Below are positions 58,343 through 64,000 of a stretch of 64,000 nt of DNA, piece by piece; the stretch's first letter is position 1; every line of letters begins with the position of its first letter. The position numbers and the translations under genes are program-made. Source of the stretch: Chryseotalea sp. WA131a (GTDB lineage Bacteria > Bacteroidota > Bacteroidia > Cytophagales > Cyclobacteriaceae); contig CP073016.1 in the NCBI GenBank assembly GCA_025370075.1, positions 4,526,001 to 4,590,000 on the forward strand, read 5' to 3'. The notes beneath the pieces were generated by a model, which saw only the letters and a program-made list of their open reading frames with translations, was not told the origin of the DNA and searched no databases.

Positions 58343-59503
58343 TTAAAAATGATCTTTTAACCCAGGGTCTCGGTTAACTTTTACAGAACCCCAATGCGTA
58401 AACTTCATGGCAATTGAAAACATGATGAAAAAGTCTGTTTTACTTTGAGCAATTCCATCTTTATTTGTAAAAATCGGATCTATGTTTCGAGAGTCGCGTG
58501 CTTCTAGCCGAAAGGTAATATCATTATTCGGTAAGTATTCTACTGTTACAGTTGATCCGTGGTACTGAAAGCCGTTTGTTAAATTAACGCCTGGTCTGAC
58601 TAAGTCATTGATGATTTGATGCGGGTCGTTTATATGTTCGTAGCGTGCAGCTACTCCCCATTTTTTATTGATTCCATACCGCAAACTGCCGCCAATCGAT
58701 TGCCAGTATTTCATTTCATGAGTAACCGAATCTTTGATCATGCCTAAATCAACCATGGGCGCAATAATCCATTTTCCTGCATACACTCTTCCAAAAACAT
58801 TATGATACATTTTGAAGGAATTTTTTTGTTTGTGATAATCGTAGGTTTCATTACCAACAAAAATTCCGTAGTTGAAAAGTAACTTACCTGGTTTGTCATA
58901 GACTTGCGCGATTCCAAAAGCAGGACTGTTATTGTTGTCACGAAACACTTGCCAGCCATTGGTGAATTGGGCTGTTCCGCTCCAATAACTCCCCATCCTA
59001 TATTTTAATCGTACACCGGCCTCGTAGTCAGGTGCGAAGTCTGTCATCACCGCGCGCGTGGCGTGCAGGTTATCTTTGTTGATAAATGTTTCGGAGCCAA
59101 ATATGGCTGGGAAAATACCGGTTTGAATCTCAAGCTTGTCGTGTATTTTGTAGGTAAGCGAAAGCTCGCGAATATACTTGAATATCTGATCTTCGTTCAC
59201 ATACATGATATCTACAATATCACCAGCATGGGCCGCTGCTTTTACTTGAATCTTTCCATATTCTAAATACAATTGTCCGTAGGTGTAAGCCAATCCAAAT
59301 TGATTTACAAATTCAGGATTGCTATTGGTGTAGCGTTTATTGTTAATTGGCTGGTTGAAATCATACGTATAGTGAAAATCAACGTATGTCTCATAACCTA
59401 CCTTTAGTTTATCGCCCATGTCTTTTTCTTCTTTTTTTTCTTGGGCGAAAAGTTTGGTTAGTGTAAAAAATAGAATGGAAATTAATGCAATGATACGGTT
59501 CAT
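58343..59503 (-). CDS. Outer membrane porin-like beta-barrel protein
   Basis: A signal peptide (MNRIIALISILFFTLTKLFAQ) is followed by a 365-residue barrel with strand-like segments such as KLKVGYETYVDFHYTYDF, GLAYTYGQLYLEYGKIQVKAAAHAG, RELSLTYKIHDKLEIQTGIFPAIFGSE and TVTVEYLPNNDITFRLEARDSRN. The order (DFHYTYDFN, aromatic start; IQTGIFPAIFG; EARDSRN) matches the BBP2-type porin-like family of Bacteroidota (a putative beta-barrel porin). It converges with the permease gene (7 bp between). Confidence 0.8.
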   Translation of the reverse strand: MNRIIALISILFFTLTKLFAQEKKEEKDMGDKLKVGYETYVDFHYTYDFNQPINNKRYTNSNPEFVNQFGLAYTYGQLYLEYGKIQVKAAAHAGDIVDIMYVNEDQIFKYIRELSLTYKIHDKLEIQTGIFPAIFGSETFINKDNLHATRAVMTDFAPDYEAGVRLKYRMGSYWSGTAQFTNGWQVFRDNNNSPAFGIAQVYDKPGKLLFNYGIFVGNETYDYHKQKNSFKMYHNVFGRVYAGKWIIAPMVDLGMIKDSVTHEMKYWQSIGGSLRYGINKKWGVAARYEHINDPHQIINDLVRPGVNLTNGFQYHGSTVTVEYLPNNDITFRLEARDSRNIDPIFTNKDGIAQSKTDFFIMFSIAMKFTHWGSVKVNRDPGLKDHF

Positions 59504-59575
59504 ATGGAAAATTAGTGAGGTAAAATTTGCGTTAGATTCGTTCGATTAATAGGAACGTTATAATAGCAAAAAATC

Positions 59576-59953
59576 CTATAGCTGCCAGATGCAGCAAAGC
59601 GAATAGCTTAACGTATTGTGATGAGAACCAAAGATGATCTTACGGCTAATGCGTATGAATGGGATGACTTTACTTTTTAACTCGCGCCATTCCGACAATA
59701 AAACTAGATTAGTTTTTTTAACTCTATGCTCATCCACCGTGCAAGTAAATACTGCTCCGCTAAATGAGGGCCTTAATTGTAAGGCCGTTGGCAGTGCAGG
59801 GGCTAATTGAAAAGTTGATACTGCATTTGATTTTTTACTGGCGTGATTTTCCGATTGAAAATAACTTACACAACTGGAAAGGAATAATATCAACAAAAAC
59901 GAAGCTATTTTACTTTTAAACGTTGTAATGCCGTGAGTTTGCCAAGTGATCAT
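59576..59953 (-). CDS. Possible small lipoprotein
   Basis: A hydrophobic segment with a lipobox, SFLLILFLSSCVSYFQS, is preceded by a short basic stretch (FKSKIA), starting at ATG 59953. The rest (about 95 residues) has no recognisable motif, and the end (NTLSYSLCCIWQL) looks unlike a natural C-terminus. It may be a real lipoprotein, a decayed gene or a chance frame. Confidence 0.35.
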   Translation of the reverse strand: MITWQTHGITTFKSKIASFLLILFLSSCVSYFQSENHASKKSNAVSTFQLAPALPTALQLRPSFSGAVFTCTVDEHRVKKTNLVLLSEWRELKSKVIPFIRISRKIIFGSHHNTLSYSLCCIWQL

Positions 59954-59965
59954 AGGAAGTGGCAA

Positions 59966-60284
59966 AGATAGAAATGAATTGGGTTCTCTCGATTATCTTT
60001 AAAGAATATGAATCAAGAATTTATTGAGAGTATTGTGATAATTGCTGGTAGTTTTACTACCATTCCTTTTTTTTTCTTAAGTAATCAAAACGTTGCGGAA
60101 CAAATCAGCTAAAGATTTATCGCTGAAGATGTTTTCACTTTTTTTTAAGGTGATCGTGCTCTGGCTCACCTTCGGTTGAATGATCCAATCCCTTCCAGTC
60201 ATCATTTCAAACGCTTACAAGTTGGTTTGGCCTTCACTATTTTATTTTTTAAGCTGAGATATAAATAAAAAATAGCTGAAAAGA
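59966..60284. other. Gap of about 320 bp without a convincing gene
   Basis: A 34-codon frame at 60008-60112 reads MNQEFIESIVIIAGSFTT and ends soon after; it looks like the start of a small membrane protein that has decayed, but this cannot be shown. I see no RNA gene or terminator in the rest. Confidence 0.5.
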
Positions 60285-61655
60285 TTATGCCGTTATTGCC
60301 CGCAGAATGTCGTGTTGCGTGATGATGTGTGCTTTTTCAGATTCATCGCGCACCAGCAACGCTTTGTTATTTTTATTCAGCAGAGAAGTGAGTACGTCCA
60401 AGGTGCTGTCCAGTGCCACCACTTGCATGGGCTTGTCCATAATTTCACCAATTGATTTGTCTTTAAGTGTTGGATCGGAGATAATCTTTTCAATCAAACT
60501 TGCGGTGGTTACACTCCCTACAAATTCATTTCCTTCCATTACCGGCATTTGATCAACGCCTTCTTTGTTCATGATTTTTATGGCCTCGCCAATGGTGGAT
60601 TTTTTAGTTACGGTGAAAAGACTGTCCTTTCCATTTCTTCCGGCAATTATTTCGCGGGCCGTACCATACACGCGCTCTTCCAAAAATCCGTGGTCTTTCA
60701 TCCACATATCGTTGTACACTTTTCCTAGGTAGCGCGTGCCGTGATCGGGCAGCAGTATCACCATCACATCGCTTTCGGTTAAATTTTCCTTTGCATATTC
60801 CAACGCTCCATGCAAGGCAGAGCCGCAGCTCCATCCACCAAATATTCCTTCTTCACGCGAAAGTCTGCGAGCCATAATCGCACCATCTTTATCGGTCACT
60901 TTTATAAATTGGTCGATCACACCAAAGTCCACATTCTTAGGTAAAATATCTTCACCAAAGCCTTCTGTGAGGTAAGGGTAAATTTCATTCTTATCGAAAA
61001 TGCCAGTCTCTTTGTATTTTTTGAAAACCGATCCGTAGGTATCAATGCCAATGGCTTTTAGGTGGGGGTTCTGCTCTTTTAAATATTTGGCCGTACCACA
61101 CATCGATCCACCCGTACCTACCGTAGCGACATAGTGTGTAATCTTCCCTGCAGTCTGTCTCCAAATTTCGGGACCTGTGGTTTCGTAATGCGCCTTTGCA
61201 TTCGATGGATTATCGTATTGGTTGGGGTAAATGGAATTAGGAATTTCTTTATTTAATTTTCTCGCCACCGAATAATAACTGCGCGGATCGTCTGGCTCTA
61301 CATTGGTTGGGCAGACAATTACCTCTGCGCCCACCGCTCTCAAAATATTGATCTTCTCTTGTGATTGTTTATCGGCCATTGTGAAAATACACTTGTAGCC
61401 TTTGGCTACTGCCGTAAGTGCTAAACCCATCCCGGTATTTCCAGATGTTCCTTCAATAATTGTTCCTCCTGGTTTTAGTAAACCAGCTTTCTCGGCATCT
61501 TCTATCATTTTCAACGCCATTCGATCTTTGGTGGAGTTGCCGGGGTTGAAATATTCAACTTTGGCCAACACAGTTCCCTTTATACCTTTCGGGATTTTAT
61601 TTAAACGCACAATGGGTGTGTTACCAATAGTTTCGATGATGGAGTTGTAGATCAT
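60285..61655 (-). CDS. Cystathionine beta-synthase-type PLP enzyme with CBS domains
   Basis: A fold-type II PLP enzyme of the O-acetylserine sulfhydrylase/cystathionine beta-synthase family. The PLP lysine is in FNPGNSTKDRMAL; the phosphate loop is EGTSGNTGMGLAL; the central TVGTGGSMCGTAKYL is also conserved. Residues about 340-456 are two CBS repeats (TIGEAIKIMNKEGVDQMPVMEG and TLDVLTSLLNKNNKALLVRD), which usually bind adenosyl ligands. The haem-binding N-terminus of mammalian enzymes is absent. I start at ATG 61655 (MIYNSIIETIGNTPIVRL). It makes cystathionine or cysteine; which cannot be fixed. Confidence 0.92.
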   Translation of the reverse strand: MIYNSIIETIGNTPIVRLNKIPKGIKGTVLAKVEYFNPGNSTKDRMALKMIEDAEKAGLLKPGGTIIEGTSGNTGMGLALTAVAKGYKCIFTMADKQSQEKINILRAVGAEVIVCPTNVEPDDPRSYYSVARKLNKEIPNSIYPNQYDNPSNAKAHYETTGPEIWRQTAGKITHYVATVGTGGSMCGTAKYLKEQNPHLKAIGIDTYGSVFKKYKETGIFDKNEIYPYLTEGFGEDILPKNVDFGVIDQFIKVTDKDGAIMARRLSREEGIFGGWSCGSALHGALEYAKENLTESDVMVILLPDHGTRYLGKVYNDMWMKDHGFLEERVYGTAREIIAGRNGKDSLFTVTKKSTIGEAIKIMNKEGVDQMPVMEGNEFVGSVTTASLIEKIISDPTLKDKSIGEIMDKPMQVVALDSTLDVLTSLLNKNNKALLVRDESEKAHIITQHDILRAITA

Positions 61656-61662
61656 AACGCCT

Positions 61663-61959
61663 TTAAAAATTTTGGGTAAAATTAACATTTACAAGGCACA
61701 TTCGGCAAGTGCTGGTGACTTCACTAGGGGTATATTGTCGATTATAACTTCGTTTGATTGTAACTCCAAAAGTCGTTTGTTCTTTCAATGTCTGATTATT
61801 TCCATTAATGTATGTATCTGGAGGAAAATTCCTCGCCTTTAGGTGAGACTTTAGTTTAATAAATTTGCTTGATGAAAAACTAGCGAAAAACATCACAATA
61901 CATAGAGAACCAAGATAAAGCGAAATACGTGACAAAGTCACCCCTTGAATTTCGGTCAA
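61663..61959 (-). CDS. Possible small exported protein
   Basis: A 98-residue frame with one hydrophobic segment (ISLYLGSLCIVMFFASF) near the N-terminus and a soluble tail with IKRSYNRQYTPSEVTSTCRMCLVNVNFTQNF. It ends 7 bp before the cystathionine beta-synthase-type gene on the same strand. No family recognised. It may be a real small exported protein or a chance frame. The rest of the gap up to 62083 has no visible gene. Confidence 0.3.
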   Translation of the reverse strand: MTEIQGVTLSRISLYLGSLCIVMFFASFSSSKFIKLKSHLKARNFPPDTYINGNNQTLKEQTTFGVTIKRSYNRQYTPSEVTSTCRMCLVNVNFTQNF

Positions 61960-62083
61960 TTTCAGCTATTTTTGAAGTCCAATGACTTGTCAGCCTTAGC
62001 TTGGGGAATAAAAAGAACGGTTTCGCCACGCTCAATCTGACATGGAGTTTTTTAACAAGTAAAATAGTAAATTATAAATAGAA

Positions 62084-63730
62084 ATGGCTGAGATTGTACG
62101 CATGCCCAAGATGAGCGACACCATGACGGAAGGGGTGATTGCCAAGTGGCACAAAAAAGTGGGCGACACGGTGAAGTCGGGCGAGTTGATGGCAGAAATT
62201 GAAACGGACAAGGCCACGATGGACTATGAGTCGTTCAACACGGGCACGGTGTTATACTTGGGTGCCAAAGAAGGCGAGCCTGTGCAAATCAATGGTGTGT
62301 TGGCCATTGTGGGAAATAAGGGCGAAGACTACTCTGCTCTGTTGGCCGGAGTCAACGCAGCCACGACCAGCGGTGGCACGAAGGCGGAACAACCTAAATT
62401 AGAAGTAAGGGCCGAAGTGGCAGCCACACCTGCAGCCGCTGCGATTGACACAAGCAGCATCAAAGCCGAAATTGCATTGATGCCAAAGATGAGCGACACC
62501 ATGACGGAAGGGGTGATTGCGGTGTGGCATAAAAAAGTGGGTGATGCGGTAAAGTCGGGCGAGTTGTTGGCAGAAATAGAAACCGACAAGGCCACCATGG
62601 ATTATGAATCGTATAACACGGGCACCTTGCTATACATTGGCGCCAACACGAAAGAAGCCTTGAAGATCAATGGTGTGCTGGCCATCATTGGAGAGAAAAA
62701 TGCCGATTGGCAAACTTTGCTGAAAGCACACCAAGCAAAATCATCGGGCGCAGCACCTGCGGCTACGTCAGGCGTGAGCGCAAGTGCCTCGACTACCCCT
62801 GTGGTGGCAGCTCCGAGCAACGGTGCATCTAATGGCGCATCTACCAACGGACGTGTAAAAGCATCTCCTTTGGCCAAGAAAATGGCGAAAGATTTAGGTT
62901 ACGATATCAGCAAGATTGCAGGCACGGGTGAGTACGGCCGCGTGACGAAACACGATGTTGAAAATTATAAACCAGCGACCTCGAGTGCCACACCTACCAA
63001 AACAGGAGCAGCAGTTGCTCCTGCTGTGTTGCCGCAAGTAGTGGGGCAAGAAAGTTTTGAAGAAGTAACTCTTTCGCAAATGCGCAAGACCATTGCGAAG
63101 CGTTTGTCAGAAAGTATGTACACCGCTCCGCACTTTTACCTAACCATGGAAATCAACATGGATAAGGCGATAGAGGCACGCAAGAGTATGAATGAAATTG
63201 CACCTGTCAAGATTTCGTTCAATGATATGGTGATCAAAGCAGTGGCAGCAGCTATTCGCCAGAACCCAGATGTGAATGTAAGTTGGTTAGACACTAAAAT
63301 GCGCAAGAATCATCACATCCATATTGGTGTGGCCGTGGCGGTGAAAGATGGTTTGCTGGTGCCCGTGATTCGGTTTGCTGATAACAAATCGCTGTCGCAC
63401 ATCGCAATTGAAGTAAAAGACTTGGCGCAAAAAGCGCATGACAAAAAATTGCAGCCGAGCGATTGGGAAGGAAGCACGTTCACCATTTCGAACTTGGGCA
63501 TGTTTGGCATCGAAGATTTTACGGCCATCATCAACCCGCCCGATGCGTGCATTTTGGCGGTCGGTGGCATCAAAGAAACCGCCATTGTAAAGAACGGTCA
63601 GTTGGTGCCGGGCAATGTGATGAAGGTGACCCTTTCATGCGATCATCGCGCGGTGGACGGTGCGGTGGGAGCGGCCTTCTTGAAAACACTGAAGGGACTG
63701 TTGGAAGACCCTGTGAGGATTTTGATTTAG
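62084..63730 (+). CDS. Dihydrolipoamide acetyltransferase E2 of a 2-oxo acid dehydrogenase complex
   Basis: Core subunit of a pyruvate-type dehydrogenase complex. It has two lipoyl domains (residues 1-80 and 128-205) with lipoyl lysines K43 and K169, both in IETDKATMDYES. A peripheral-subunit binding domain follows (RVKASPLAKKMAKDLGYDISKIAGTGEYGRVTKHDVE, about 267-305). The C-terminal acyltransferase ends in the active-site motif SCDHRAVDGAVGAAFL. Ala/Thr-rich linkers join the domains. Length 548 fits Bacteroidota pyruvate E2; pdhC or aceF would be the symbol, but the E1 and E3 genes are not in view. The two lipoyl-coding stretches share a 35-bp identical run. Confidence 0.95.
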   Translation: MAEIVRMPKMSDTMTEGVIAKWHKKVGDTVKSGELMAEIETDKATMDYESFNTGTVLYLGAKEGEPVQINGVLAIVGNKGEDYSALLAGVNAATTSGGTKAEQPKLEVRAEVAATPAAAAIDTSSIKAEIALMPKMSDTMTEGVIAVWHKKVGDAVKSGELLAEIETDKATMDYESYNTGTLLYIGANTKEALKINGVLAIIGEKNADWQTLLKAHQAKSSGAAPAATSGVSASASTTPVVAAPSNGASNGASTNGRVKASPLAKKMAKDLGYDISKIAGTGEYGRVTKHDVENYKPATSSATPTKTGAAVAPAVLPQVVGQESFEEVTLSQMRKTIAKRLSESMYTAPHFYLTMEINMDKAIEARKSMNEIAPVKISFNDMVIKAVAAAIRQNPDVNVSWLDTKMRKNHHIHIGVAVAVKDGLLVPVIRFADNKSLSHIAIEVKDLAQKAHDKKLQPSDWEGSTFTISNLGMFGIEDFTAIINPPDACILAVGGIKETAIVKNGQLVPGNVMKVTLSCDHRAVDGAVGAAFLKTLKGLLEDPVRILI

Positions 63731-63736
63731 TGAATT

Positions 63737-64000
63737 ATGAGAGGTGAGATAAGGAAGCCATTGGTAATAAATGGGAAAACACACTTCACTGTTGAAGAGT
63801 ATCTTGCATTTGAAAGGAATTCGCTTGAAAAACATGAGTTCTACCAAGGAGAGATATTTGCCATGCTTGATAATGATGAAACACGAATAGATGAACCCGA
63901 ACCCGCCTATCAAAAACGATTGATGACGGAAGAGGAGTATTTGGCATTTGAAGAAACCTCCGAACAAAAGCACGAATATTTTCAGGGAGAAGTATTCGCG
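63737..64000 (+). CDS. Uma2-family endonuclease, 5' part only, with doubled N-terminal module
   Basis: ATG at 63737 starts a frame that runs off the window after 88 codons. Residues 16-43 read FTVEEYLAFERNSLEKHEFYQGEIFAM, the usual start of Uma2 (DUF820) proteins, a restriction-endonuclease-like fold. Residues 63-88 read LMTEEEYLAFEETSEQKHEYFQGEVFA, the same module again. Normal Uma2 proteins have it once. The second copy may be the true start of the gene, fused behind a partial duplicate. The catalytic part is outside the window. It starts 6 bp after the E2 stop. Confidence 0.75.
   Translation, partial: MRGEIRKPLVINGKTHFTVEEYLAFERNSLEKHEFYQGEIFAMLDNDETRIDEPEPAYQKRLMTEEEYLAFEETSEQKHEYFQGEVFA

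Noticed and set aside
62329..62877. Minus-strand frames in the E2 gene
   Set aside because: Antisense shadows of the Ala-rich linkers.
1..64000. CRISPR arrays, tRNA or rRNA genes
   Set aside because: I looked for regularly spaced direct repeats and for cloverleaf-like or rRNA-like stretches in the gaps and saw none; the repeats present are dispersed or palindromic.

Overview
The window reads as a chromosomal segment of a Bacteroidota bacterium, most likely of the order Cytophagales. Supporting this are the division/cell wall cluster order, an FtsL-like protein of Bacteroidota type, a long FtsZ tail, Na+-translocating NADH:quinone reductase genes, many SPII-type lipoproteins and beta-barrel proteins, DUF4252 proteins paired with ECF sigma factors, moderate A+T content, and several promoters of the Bacteroidota form (TTTG, about 19 bp, TAnnTTTG) instead of classical -35/-10 boxes. 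The order assignment is inference; no rRNA or tRNA gene was seen.

Layout. 1-1072: the 3' end of an ISAs1-type insertion sequence. 1150-10531: housekeeping and envelope genes (a frameshifted lipoprotein, thyA, a YwqK-like lipoprotein, a transglutaminase/TPR protein, sdaAB, a TolC-HlyD efflux pair without a pump gene, ppa, a family 9 glycosyltransferase). 10549-13358, minus strand: an ECF sigma factor, its membrane anti-sigma factor and an exported protein. 13650-13828: a gene start cut off by an IS end. 13984-30631: the complete dcw cluster mraZ-(four-helix protein)-rsmH-ftsL-ftsI-murE-mraY-murD-ftsW-murG-murC-ftsQ-ftsA-ftsZ, preceded by a likely MraZ operator and peppered with intergenic repeats. 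30632-36279: repeats, a terminator, a beta-barrel protein, an unusual serine-hydrolase/VanX fusion, three broken genes, rhlE and an OmpA-like protein. 36469-41174: envelope proteins, a PAP2/haloperoxidase-type lipoprotein, a tiny lipoprotein and cmk. 41239-45940: nqrABCDE with its own promoter and terminator but no nqrF. 45994-52792: DUF502, mnmA, a TlpA-like thioredoxin lipoprotein, a CoA transferase and a Fic protein. 52971-55304: a second ECF sigma/anti-sigma operon with two DUF4252 proteins. 55327-58335: an ABC transporter whose ATPase gene is split by a complete IS5-family element in a TTAA target. 58343-64000: a porin-like protein, a cystathionine beta-synthase-type enzyme, the E2 subunit of a 2-oxo acid dehydrogenase complex, and the start of a Uma2-family gene.

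How the genes work together. The dcw cluster supplies the lipid II pathway (MurE, MraY, MurD, MurG, MurC) and the septal machine (FtsL, FtsI, FtsW, FtsQ, FtsA, FtsZ); the hydrolase/VanX fusion just downstream may act on D-Ala-D-Ala or wall peptides. The two sigma/anti-sigma operons look like parallel envelope-sensing units. The most noteworthy observations are the tandem AAAGTGG boxes at the mraZ promoter, the IS5 insertion with its matching solo IS end 42 kb away, the alpha/beta hydrolase-VanX fusion, the cluster of gene remnants at 33455-34128, and a repeat family that recurs between consecutive dcw genes.
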